DNA of 10,989 nucleotides from DAOUAJ01 sp034433615 (GTDB taxonomy: Bacteria > Chloroflexota > Anaerolineae > DUEN01), in assembly GCA_034433615.1 (NCBI GenBank), contig DAOUAJ010000375.1:1-10989 (forward strand), written 5' to 3'. Position numbers and translations under genes: made by a program. The notes below the pieces were generated by a model. It ran no database searches, had not been told where the DNA came from, and saw only the letters and a program-made list of their open reading frames with translations. This document shows positions 1 through 6,367 of this stretch, one piece after another (the first letter of the stretch is position 1; every line of letters starts with the position of its first letter).

Positions 1-791
1 CTGATGGGCCAGGCTCTGGTCTGGACCCAGACGATCTGTCCGTCCCGCCGTGTCATGCGGTATTCGATGGCCTGTCCGACCCCCCTGATGCTTTCCAGAG
101 GCTCCCCACTGAGCACCTGCTGGACGCCCGCCAGCAAAATGGGTACATCATCCGGATGCATGTACTCTGAGAAGTGATGTCCTATTGTCTCTTCGGGCTC
201 ATAGCTGGTGAACGCTTTGGCTGAGGGGTTGGCAAAGAGGATGTTCCCTTCTGCGTCAACGGTGAAGATCAGATCGTTGGTCGTGTTCACCAGGCTGCGA
301 TATTTTTCTTCGCTCTGCTGCGTTTCCTCGTACAACACGCTCAGCAGGCCGTAGACTTTCCCGCCGTGCTCCAAGCGCACGGTCATGCTCTTTCTGCCAC
401 TGTAACCTGCCGACAGGGGACAGCCAGCGCAGGTGGAGAGCGTATCCTCAATGACCAGGACATCCGGGTGCGCCAGTGCCATCTGAGCGCAATAGGGCAT
501 CTCGCCGCGCTCTAGCCGCTTCACCAGGGGCGAGAAGTTCTCGCCCAGACCAGCTTCGGCGGTCGTGACCAACCCTCCGGATCCGTCTAACAGAGCAATC
601 CAGGCGTTATGGTAGCCCTGGGTTCGGATCAAGTTTTCGCAAGCGCCTTTCAAAAGCCGGTCGCGGTCCTTTTCTCTGGTGATGAGCTGGTTGACATTGC
701 GAGTGGCCCGCAGCACGGCGTTAAGGCGCCTGATCCTCTCCTCTGCTCGCCTGCGCTCGGCCAGGCTCTGCTCCCAGTGTTGCAACTCCAC
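1..791 (-). CDS. GAF-PAS sensor protein, probably N-terminal part of a histidine kinase (C-terminus off the left edge)
   Basis: Translated on the minus strand from GTG 791, about 263 codons are visible before the window edge. A charged helical stretch with coiled-coil character (HWEQSLAERRRAEERI) covers residues 5-20. It leads into a GAF-like domain at about 40-150 (RLLKGACENLIRTQGYHNAW, YGLLSVLYEE) and a PAS domain at about 160-263 (EEKYRSLVNTTNDLIFTVD, NILFANPSAKAF, MHPDDV). GAF and PAS domains sense small molecules or redox state, and in this order they usually precede a histidine kinase or a further PAS series; the output domain is not in the window. The GAF domain has a CAGCPLS motif plus an upstream cysteine (PYCAQM). 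The start is uncertain: frame stops at 812-810 and 818-816 limit it to GTG 791 or TTG 785, and a GGAAGAG Shine-Dalgarno (808-802) lies 10 nt before 791. The protein begins inside what looks like an interdomain linker, so it may be truncated. Confidence 0.8.
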   Translation of the reverse strand, partial: MELQHWEQSLAERRRAEERIRRLNAVLRATRNVNQLITREKDRDRLLKGACENLIRTQGYHNAWIALLDGSGGLVTTAEAGLGENFSPLVKRLERGEMPYCAQMALAHPDVLVIEDTLSTCAGCPLSAGYSGRKSMTVRLEHGGKVYGLLSVLYEETQQSEEKYRSLVNTTNDLIFTVDAEGNILFANPSAKAFTSYEPEETIGHHFSEYMHPDDVPILLAGVQQVLSGEPLESIRGVGQAIEYRMTRRDGQIVWVQTRAWPI

Positions 792-794
792 GGC

Positions 795-987
795 TGATCG
801 GCTCTTCCATCAGATTCACTGCCTGAGCCTGACACACGGGAAAAGGCAGACGGAGCGTCACTGTCGCCGGACGGCCCTCGCACTCCAGCACGCGCACGAT
901 CAACGCTCCTCGTGTGAAATCCGATGGTTTGACCGTCGTCACCCCTCCTTGACCATCCTCCCACCCAAAGGTAGAATAGATGTGATC
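795..987 (-). pseudogene. Relic resembling the C-terminal tail of a GH38 alpha-mannosidase
   Basis: The minus-strand frame open from a TAA at 990-988 reads GGVTTVKPSDFTRGALIVRV, then ATVTLRLPFPV and AVNLMEEP. Wording of this type (VKP-D-G-IVR, G-PA--TLRLPFPV, NL-EEP) is what I associate with the C-terminal beta domain of family 38 alpha-mannosidases. Only about 50-55 residues remain and no catalytic domain is present. The similarity stops near 800, where the sequence passes into the linker of the downstream sensor in another frame. A GTG at 942 could start a 73-codon ORF, but its putative Shine-Dalgarno sits directly against it and its C-terminal third only shadows the sensor. I therefore call it a gene remnant left by deletion or rearrangement. 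Family assignment is from memory of motif wording. Confidence 0.5.
949..977 (+). promoter_or_regulatory. Sigma70-like promoter for the 77-aa gene
   Basis: TTGACC (949-954) and TAGAAT (972-977) are separated by exactly 17 nt. Each hexamer matches the sigma70 consensus at five of six positions. The predicted transcript start near 984 gives a leader of about 37 nt before the ATG at 1021. The promoter lies antisense within the GH38-like relic. Confidence 0.6.
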
Positions 988-1005
988 TTACTGACTCTCA
1001 GCACA

Positions 1006-1014
1006 GGGGAGGGG
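1006..1014 (+). promoter_or_regulatory. Ribosome binding site fixing the start of the 77-aa gene
   Basis: GGGGAGGGG ends 6 nt before ATG 1021. The frame is open much further upstream (to about 679), but that part overlaps the antisense sensor gene. This site and the upstream promoter select 1021. Confidence 0.7.
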
Positions 1015-1020
1015 AATCTT

Positions 1021-1254
1021 ATGCCTGATCGCAAGCCCATTGGTCCAACGTGGAAGCCGAAGTCCAAAGACGTGATCATCGTCACCAACATCTCTAACGA
1101 GAACCTGGCCCTTAAGCTGCCGACCGGCCGCGTGCGGCTGGATATTGGCCATAGCCAGATGATGACTGCCAGCCTTCTGGACTTGCCAGAGATTAAGGAA
1201 CTGGTTGAAGCAGGTAAAATCACCTGGTCCAGGCCTAAGAACGGACGACGATGA
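1021..1254 (+). CDS. Small hypothetical protein, 77 aa
   Basis: The product is 77 residues with no signal peptide or membrane segment. It has a basic, proline-containing N-terminus (PDRKPIGPTWKPKSKD). A hydrophobic beta-rich core follows (VIIVTNISNENLALKLPTG), then an acidic helical tail (LLDLPEIKELVEAGKITW) and a basic end (RPKNGRR). The pattern of a short beta sheet followed by LPEIKELVEAGKI suggests a compact single-domain protein, and the final helix-strand pattern resembles small phage-structural-like or conserved hypothetical proteins. I do not recognise a family. A good Shine-Dalgarno and a sigma70-like promoter lie directly upstream, so it is probably expressed. It stands 130 nt before polA and may be transcribed with it, although a strong hairpin lies between. 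Confidence 0.7.
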   Translation: MPDRKPIGPTWKPKSKDVIIVTNISNENLALKLPTGRVRLDIGHSQMMTASLLDLPEIKELVEAGKITWSRPKNGRR

Positions 1255-1316
1255 TGCCATTACCGGCCTGTCATGGCGAGTGGAATGTCTGTCCCCCAGC
1301 CCGATCGTCCTGGAGA

Positions 1317-1360
1317 TGCGGAGTGCGGAGTGCGGAATATTCCGCATTCCGCATTCCGCA
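1317..1360. repeat. 44-bp palindrome built of inverted 7-nt units
   Basis: The left arm carries tandem GCGGAGT units and the right arm tandem ATTCCGC units around a central AATATT. Bases 1317-1338 pair with 1339-1360 without a gap, with two G-U wobbles (1330/1347 and 1323/1354). No T-tract follows, so it is not a standard terminator. It ends 10 nt before the polA Shine-Dalgarno. Confidence 0.85.
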
Positions 1361-1384
1361 ATCCGCAAATAAGGGGATGAACCG

Positions 1385-4246
1385 ATGCCCAAACTGATCT
1401 TACTTGATGGCCACAGCCTGGCGTTCCGGGCCTTTCACGCGCTGCCTCCTGAGATGACGACATCCTCAGGCGAGCTGACCAACGCCGTCTACGGCTTCAC
1501 CTCGATGCTCCTGAGCATCCTGAACGAGGAGAAGCCGGACTATATCGCGGTCGCCTTCGATGTCGGCCCTACCTTCCGGCACAAGCTGGCACCGGATTAC
1601 AAAGCCACGCGCGGCCGTATGCCCGAAGAGCTGCGGGGACAGCTTCCACGCATCCGCCAAGTGGTGGAGGCGCTGAATATCCCCATCTTCGAGATCGAGG
1701 GATACGAGGCAGACGATCTGCTGGGCACCCTGGCCCGCCAGGCCGAGGCGCAGAGCGTCCAGACGATTATCTGTTCCGGCGATCGCGACCTGTTCCAGTT
1801 GGTGGGCGAGCACATCGTCGTCCGTTATACGCCGGGCGGCCCCCATCCCAAGACCTCCACTTATGACCTGAAGATCGTACACGAGCGCTATCAGCTCTCT
1901 CCCCGGCAACTGGTTGATCTCAAGGCGCTGATCGGGGACAAATCGGACAATATCCCCGGCCTCCCCGGCATCGGTGAGAAAACAGCCACCCAACTGCTGC
2001 ACCAGTATGGCTCGCTGGAGGGAATTTACGCGCACCTGGACGAGATCAGTAGCCAGCGCGTCCGTGAGATACTGGTCGAATATCGCGACCAGGCGTTCCG
2101 CAGCCAGCGCCTGGCCACGCTCGTCACCGATCTGCCGATACAACTTGACCTGGACAGATGCCGCACGAGCGATTTCGACCGTGAGCGTGTGCTGGCGCTC
2201 TTCCGAGAGCTGGAGTTCCGTAGCCTGGTGAACCGCCTACCGGAGAGCACCCTATCGGGTACGAGCAGGCCAACAGAGGCCGCTACTTCGTCTGCACCCT
2301 CCAGCGCGGGAGCACAACTGTCTCTGTTCGACATGGCAGTCACCAGCGTAATTGCTGAGCCGTCGGTCGGAGAAAGCACATCCCAGGCTGTGACCACACC
2401 CGAAGCGTTGCAGGCGCTCGTCCAGGCGCTGCAGCAGGCCCCCTGGGTGGCCTTTGACACGGAGACCACCCATACCGACGCGATGCGGGCCCGGCTGGTG
2501 GGGCTGGCGGTGGCCTGGCCCGGCCTCGGATCCCTGGCCTGTCGGCCAGGACAGGCCAGCGCAGAGAGCAACGGTCAGGCAGTCTACATCCCAATCGGCC
2601 ATCAGCCCGAGCAGGCTGGCCCCCAACTGCCGTGGGAGATGGTACGGGACGCTCTGGCCCCCATCTTTGCCGACAGAGGACGGCGGCTGGTGGCTCACAA
2701 CGCCAACTACGACATCATGGTGCTGCGCCGCCACGGGTTGCCCATCGCCGGCGTGGACTGGGACACGATGATCGCCGAGTGGCTGCTCGACCCATCCGGC
2801 CGCAACCTGGGGTTGAAGGGGCTGGCCTTCTCGCGCTTAGGTATCACCATGACGGAAATCAGCGAGCTGATTGGTAAAGGCAAGGCCCAGATCACGATGG
2901 ACGCGGTGCCGGTAGCCCAGGTCGCCCCCTACGCAGCCGCCGACGCCGAGGTGACATTGCGCCTGATGGGCCTGCAGGCAGCGGACCTCGAGGAGAAGAA
3001 GCTGAGCCGGCTGTTCCACGAGGTGGAAATCCCGCTGATCCCTGTGCTGGTGGACATGGAGATGGCTGGCGTCGCCCTGGACGTTGACCTCCTGCGTCAG
3101 ATGTCTCAGGAGTTGGGCGAGCGGTTGGCGACCTTACAGGAGCAGGTCTTTGAATGGGTGGGCTATCGCTTCAATTTGAATTCCACCCAGCAGCTTTCCG
3201 ACGCGCTGTTCGGCAAACTGGCCCTGCCGGCTACGGGCCTGCGTAAGACCGCCAGCGGCCATTACTCCACCGCGGCCGATGTCCTGGAATCGTTGCGTGG
3301 CCGGCATCCCGTCATTGATTTGATCCTGGAGCACCGCATGCTGGAGAAGCTGCGCTCCACCTATGTGGACGCGCTGCCACAACTCATTAACCCGGCGACG
3401 GGGCGGCTGCACACCGACTACAACCAGACAGGCACGGAGACTGGGAGGATCAGTAGCTCTAACCCCAACCTGCAGAACATCCCGATCCGTACCGAAGAGG
3501 GGCGGCGCATCCGCAAGGCGTTTGTGGCAGAACCCGGCTGGCGCTTGCTGGCAGCGGACTACTCGCAGGTGGAGTTACGCATTCTGGCTCATGTGTCGCA
3601 GGACCCGACGATGCTCGCCGCTTTCGCCCGGGGCGAGGACATCCACGCCAGCACCGCGGCCAGGGTGTACGGCATCCCCCTCCATGAGGTCACGTCGGAG
3701 CAGCGACGCGTGGCCAAGGCGGTCAATTTCGGCCTCATGTACGGGCAGGGGGCGTATGGGTTGGCCCAGCAGACCGGCATGGAACAGGACAGGGCAGCCG
3801 AGTTCATTGCCACCTACTTCAAGACCTACCCCCAGGTCAAGCAGTATCTGGATCGCACCCGACGGCAGGCCAGGGAGCAGGGGTACGTGGAGACGCTGCT
3901 GGGGCGCCGGCGGTACTTTCCGGAGCTACAAAACCGTCGCACGCCGAACAACGTGCGGCAGGCCCTCGAGCGAGCCGCTATCAACGCGCCTATCCAGGGC
4001 ACGGCCGCCGACATTATCAAGATCGCCATGATCCGGCTGCACGAGGCGTTACGGGCTCGCGGCCTGCACAGCCGCATGATCCTGCAGGTGCATGACGAGC
4101 TGGTGCTGGAGTGTCCGGAAGAGGAGCTGGCCGGGGTGGCCGCGCTGGTGCGGGAGATCATGGAAGGGGCGTTCAAGCTGGACGCGCCGCTCAAAGTGGA
4201 CGTGGAGGCCGGGCCGAATTGGTATGATCTTGCCCGTCTTGGCTGA
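1385..4246 (+). CDS. polA: DNA polymerase I with proofreading exonuclease
   Basis: This 953-residue protein has three domains: 5'-3' exonuclease (about 1-290), 3'-5' exonuclease (about 340-540) and polymerase (about 550-953). It fills gaps and removes RNA primers in replication and repair. Metal-binding residues of the 5' nuclease are visible: D8 (LLDGH), D59 (AFDVG), E108/D110/D111 (YEADD), D133/D135 (GDRD) and D185/D188 (GDKSDN). The proofreading site is complete: D358/E360, N439/D443, Y516/D520. Polymerase motif A is DYSQVELRI (D725), motif B is RRVAKAVNFGLMYG (K778, F782, Y786) and motif C is VHDEL (D904). The ATG is preceded by AAGGGG at 1371-1376 with 8 nt spacing. Two oddities stand out. 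A palindromic repeat is embedded in frame at about residues 379-394, and the last codons and the stop lie in a second copy. The linker has a QLSLFD motif (311-316), which fits a sliding-clamp binding sequence. Confidence 0.98.
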   Translation: MPKLILLDGHSLAFRAFHALPPEMTTSSGELTNAVYGFTSMLLSILNEEKPDYIAVAFDVGPTFRHKLAPDYKATRGRMPEELRGQLPRIRQVVEALNIPIFEIEGYEADDLLGTLARQAEAQSVQTIICSGDRDLFQLVGEHIVVRYTPGGPHPKTSTYDLKIVHERYQLSPRQLVDLKALIGDKSDNIPGLPGIGEKTATQLLHQYGSLEGIYAHLDEISSQRVREILVEYRDQAFRSQRLATLVTDLPIQLDLDRCRTSDFDRERVLALFRELEFRSLVNRLPESTLSGTSRPTEAATSSAPSSAGAQLSLFDMAVTSVIAEPSVGESTSQAVTTPEALQALVQALQQAPWVAFDTETTHTDAMRARLVGLAVAWPGLGSLACRPGQASAESNGQAVYIPIGHQPEQAGPQLPWEMVRDALAPIFADRGRRLVAHNANYDIMVLRRHGLPIAGVDWDTMIAEWLLDPSGRNLGLKGLAFSRLGITMTEISELIGKGKAQITMDAVPVAQVAPYAAADAEVTLRLMGLQAADLEEKKLSRLFHEVEIPLIPVLVDMEMAGVALDVDLLRQMSQELGERLATLQEQVFEWVGYRFNLNSTQQLSDALFGKLALPATGLRKTASGHYSTAADVLESLRGRHPVIDLILEHRMLEKLRSTYVDALPQLINPATGRLHTDYNQTGTETGRISSSNPNLQNIPIRTEEGRRIRKAFVAEPGWRLLAADYSQVELRILAHVSQDPTMLAAFARGEDIHASTAARVYGIPLHEVTSEQRRVAKAVNFGLMYGQGAYGLAQQTGMEQDRAAEFIATYFKTYPQVKQYLDRTRRQAREQGYVETLLGRRRYFPELQNRRTPNNVRQALERAAINAPIQGTAADIIKIAMIRLHEALRARGLHSRMILQVHDELVLECPEEELAGVAALVREIMEGAFKLDAPLKVDVEAGPNWYDLARLG
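2532..2557 (-). repeat. 26-bp palindromic repeat inside polA (inverted orientation)
   Basis: Read on the minus strand, this matches the copy at 7141-7166 almost completely, with only a few base differences. It can fold as CCTGGCC/GGCCAGG (2533-2539 with 2544-2550) or as GGCCTGTC/GACAGGCC (2536-2543 with 2550-2557). It adds residues between GLAVAW and QAVYIPIGH of the exonuclease domain, which I expect to be nearly adjacent in ordinary family members. Confidence 0.75.
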
Positions 4247-4256
4247 CAGGCCAGGG
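4236..4256 (+). repeat. Palindromic repeat copy spanning the polA stop codon
   Basis: This 21-nt segment agrees at 19 positions with the polA-internal copy read in the opposite orientation. It supplies the last codons of polA (L-G) and the TGA at 4244-4246. CTTGGC (4238-4243) can pair with GCCAGG (4250-4255), with one wobble. It marks the left junction of the debris between polA and argS. Confidence 0.65.
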
Positions 4257-4262
4257 CACCCT

Positions 4263-4430
4263 TATGAGCAGGCCGGCATCCCCGAATACTGGCTGATTGA
4301 CCCAGACGCCAGGCGGGCAGAGTTCTACACCCTAGATGCCGAAGGACGTTACGTGCTGGTGCTGCGCGGAGCCAGTTGCCCCAGTGCCTCGTTACTCATC
4401 TTTGGGTTCGAGATCACGGAGACTCAGTAG
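4263..4430 (+). pseudogene. Uma2-family (DUF820) endonuclease, C-terminal fragment
   Basis: The frame reads YEQAGIPEYWLIDPDARRAE and continues to GFEITETQ and a TAG at 4428-4430, 55 residues. The phrase AGIPEYWLIDP followed by a short beta strand and a hydrophobic GFEI end is typical of the C-terminal part of Uma2 proteins, a restriction-endonuclease-like family abundant in Cyanobacteria and Chloroflexota. The upstream part of the fold, with most of the catalytic core, is absent. The frame extends back to ATG 4224, but that part overlaps the polA end and the palindromic repeat, so a functional 68-residue gene is unlikely. The stop codon lies within the left arm of the 95-bp palindrome, suggesting the fragment and the palindrome arrived or were rearranged together. 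Confidence 0.7.
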
Positions 4431-4517
4431 ATCACAGTTTTGCTCCCAAGCCCGTCCTCGGGCGATAGATGGACGCCCCAGGGACGGGGCTTTGAGCCGA
4501 AATCGTGATTTACTGAG
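4423..4517. repeat. 95-bp near-perfect hairpin element (MITE/REP-like)
   Basis: The outer arms 4423-4442 and 4498-4517 pair over 20 positions with one mismatch and a few G-U wobbles. CTCAGTA and TACTGAG are exact complements at the tips. The inner arms continue: CTC 4443-4445 with GAG 4494-4496, then AAGCCC 4448-4453 with GGGCTT 4487-4492, then GTCC 4454-4457 with GGAC 4482-4485. The tip is GGGCG (4460-4464) with CGCCC (4474-4478). No T-tract follows the right arm. The element ends 25 nt before the argS start, so it would form in the argS leader RNA. Confidence 0.85.
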
Positions 4518-4542
4518 ACTGCCTTGAGAGGACAAAACAACC

Positions 4543-6249
4543 TTGATCCGGGACACCATCGCTGAATTGATTCGAGAGGGTATTCGCCGCGCCCAGGCTG
4601 CTGGCGACCTCCCCGCGTTTGACCTGCCGGAGATCACCGTCGAGCATCCCAGGCAGGCCGACCACGGCGACTATGCCACCAATGTGGCATTGCAACTGGC
4701 GCGGGCGGCCAAAATGGCCCCACCCAAGATCGCCCAGATCATCGTCCGGCGCCTGCCCGCGGCTGATTACGTGGGAAAAGTGGACGTGGCCGGCCCCGGC
4801 TTCATCAACATCACCCTGGCACCAGCCTGGATCGCCCGCCAGGTGGACACGATCCGGGCGGCCGGCATGACGTGGGGCAACCTGGACATCGGCCACGGCC
4901 GGAAGGCGCAGGTGGAGTTCGTCTCCGCCAACCCCACCGGCCCCCTTCATATCGGCCGTACCTGGGGCGCGGTGCTGGGGGACACCATCGCCAGCCTGCT
5001 GGAGGCCGTGGGTTACCAGGTCACCCGCGAATATTATTTCAACAACGCTGGCCGCCAGATGCAGATCCTGGGCGAATCCGTGCGGGCCCGCTATCGGGAG
5101 TTGATCGGCCGCCCGGCCGATTTCCCGGAAGAGGGCTATCAGGGCGACTACATCTGGGAGATCGCCCGCGCCATCGTGGCAGAGCAAGGGGAGGCCTGGG
5201 CCGAGGAAGAGTGGCCGGCCTTCAAGGAGCGGGCCGAGGCCTGGTTATTTAACGACATCCGCCGCACCCTGGAACGCATGGGCATCCACTTCGATGTCTG
5301 GTTCAACGAGCACAGCCTGTACACGTCTGGCGCGGTCGAGAAGACGGTGCAGGCATTGCGTGAGCGCGGCTACATCTACGACCAGGACGGAGCTGTCTGG
5401 TTCCGGGCGACCCTCTTCGGCGCCGACAAGGATCGCGTCATGATCAAGTCCAGCGGCGAACCAACTTATCGCCTGCCGGACATCGCCTACCACGTCAACA
5501 AGATGGAGCGGGGGTTCGACCGCATCGTCAATATCTTCGGCGCAGATCACAAGGACCAGTACCCTGATGTGATCGCTGGCGTGCGGGCATTGGGCTACGA
5601 CGGCGACCGCATCCAGGTGGTGATCCATCAGTTCATCAACCTGGTGCGCGAAGGTCAGCAGGTGCGCATGAGCACTCGCCGCGCCAATTACATCACCCTG
5701 GACGACCTGTTAGACGAGGTAACCATTACCCACCCGGAGTCCGGCGTCACTATCCCGGGCAAAGATCCGGTGCGCTTCATGCTGCTCACCCGCTCGCCCG
5801 ACAGCCCCATGAACTTCGATCTGGACCTGGTCACCCGCCAGACCAATGAGAATCCGGTGTATTACGTCCAGTATGCCCACGCCCGCATCTGCTCGATCCT
5901 GCGCAAGGCGGAAGAAGAGGGCTGGCAGCCCGGCGGACCCAACGGATGGGAGGCCGGCGACGTGACGCTGCTGACCCATCCCGCCGAACTGACGCTGATC
6001 CGCAAGATGCTGGAGCTGCCTGAGGTGATCGAGAATGCCGTGCAAAAGCTGGTGCCGCACCAGCTCTCGTTCTACGCGATGGACCTGGCGTCCATCTTCC
6101 ACGCTTTCTATCGCGATTGCCGCGTGCTCTCCTCAGACCCGGCCGATGCGGCCCTGACGCGAGCGCGCCTCAAGCTAGTGGACGCCTCCCGTATCACCCT
6201 GGCCCGCGTGCTGGGGTTGATGGGGATGACAGCGCCGGAGCGCATGTGA
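4543..6249 (+). CDS. argS: Arginyl-tRNA synthetase
   Basis: This 568-residue class I synthetase charges tRNA-Arg with arginine using ATP. An N-terminal Add1-type domain (about 1-110, with HPRQADHGDYATNVALQLA) precedes the Rossmann catalytic core. The first signature is SANPTGPLHIGR (128-139), in which the usual HIGH ends in arginine. The second signature is VRMSTR (374-379) in place of KMSKS; many ArgRS enzymes lack the canonical KMSKS lysine, so this is not a defect. A C-terminal DALR-type helical anticodon-binding domain begins around YVQYAHARICSILRKAEEEG (about 440) and runs to the end. The start is TTG 4543, with GAGAGGA about 10 nt upstream, and the product length is normal for the family. 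Only 25 nt separate the start from the 95-bp hairpin, so the leader RNA is probably structured. Confidence 0.97.
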   Translation: MIRDTIAELIREGIRRAQAAGDLPAFDLPEITVEHPRQADHGDYATNVALQLARAAKMAPPKIAQIIVRRLPAADYVGKVDVAGPGFINITLAPAWIARQVDTIRAAGMTWGNLDIGHGRKAQVEFVSANPTGPLHIGRTWGAVLGDTIASLLEAVGYQVTREYYFNNAGRQMQILGESVRARYRELIGRPADFPEEGYQGDYIWEIARAIVAEQGEAWAEEEWPAFKERAEAWLFNDIRRTLERMGIHFDVWFNEHSLYTSGAVEKTVQALRERGYIYDQDGAVWFRATLFGADKDRVMIKSSGEPTYRLPDIAYHVNKMERGFDRIVNIFGADHKDQYPDVIAGVRALGYDGDRIQVVIHQFINLVREGQQVRMSTRRANYITLDDLLDEVTITHPESGVTIPGKDPVRFMLLTRSPDSPMNFDLDLVTRQTNENPVYYVQYAHARICSILRKAEEEGWQPGGPNGWEAGDVTLLTHPAELTLIRKMLELPEVIENAVQKLVPHQLSFYAMDLASIFHAFYRDCRVLSSDPADAALTRARLKLVDASRITLARVLGLMGMTAPERM

Positions 6250-6260
6250 AGGGATAAAGC

Positions 6261-6367
6261 AACGAGGGGATGAGGCAACAGGGTGGCGCGGTGACACGGA
6301 GACACGGGGACACGGAGACTCGTCCTGTCTCCGCGTCTCCGCGTCTCCGTGTCCCTCGTCCCTCGTT
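6261..6367. repeat. Inverted array of 8-nt units across the start of the glycosyltransferase gene
   Basis: GACACGGA-type octamers run in tandem at 6293-6319 and GTCTCCGC-type octamers at 6327-6350. Arms 6291-6319 and 6327-6355 are complementary at 25 of 29 positions, plus one wobble, around a 7-nt loop. An outer pair continues this, AACGAGGGGATGAGG (6261-6275) with 6354-6367. Both candidate start codons (6270 and 6291) lie in the element. Confidence 0.85.

Noticed and set aside
679..1254. 191-residue plus-strand frame containing the 77-aa gene
   Set aside because: Its upstream part is antisense to the GAF-PAS gene, and the promoter and Shine-Dalgarno support ATG 1021.
1317..1360. Rho-independent terminator
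   Set aside because: No run of T follows the stem on either strand.
1466..2143. Long minus-strand open frame within polA
   Set aside because: It is the shadow of a GC-rich coding gene with all DNA polymerase motifs on the plus strand.
4224..4430. Intact small Uma2 gene starting at ATG 4224
   Set aside because: The first residues derive from the polA end and the palindromic repeat, and the N-terminal and most catalytic parts of the fold are absent.
4423..4517. T-box riboswitch or terminator for argS
   Set aside because: I see no T-box consensus, no specifier-loop layout and no T-tract; a palindromic element explains the symmetry better.
5662..5679. Defective argS because KMSKS reads RMSTR
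   Set aside because: Bacterial ArgRS commonly lacks the canonical KMSKS lysine, and the rest of the protein is complete.
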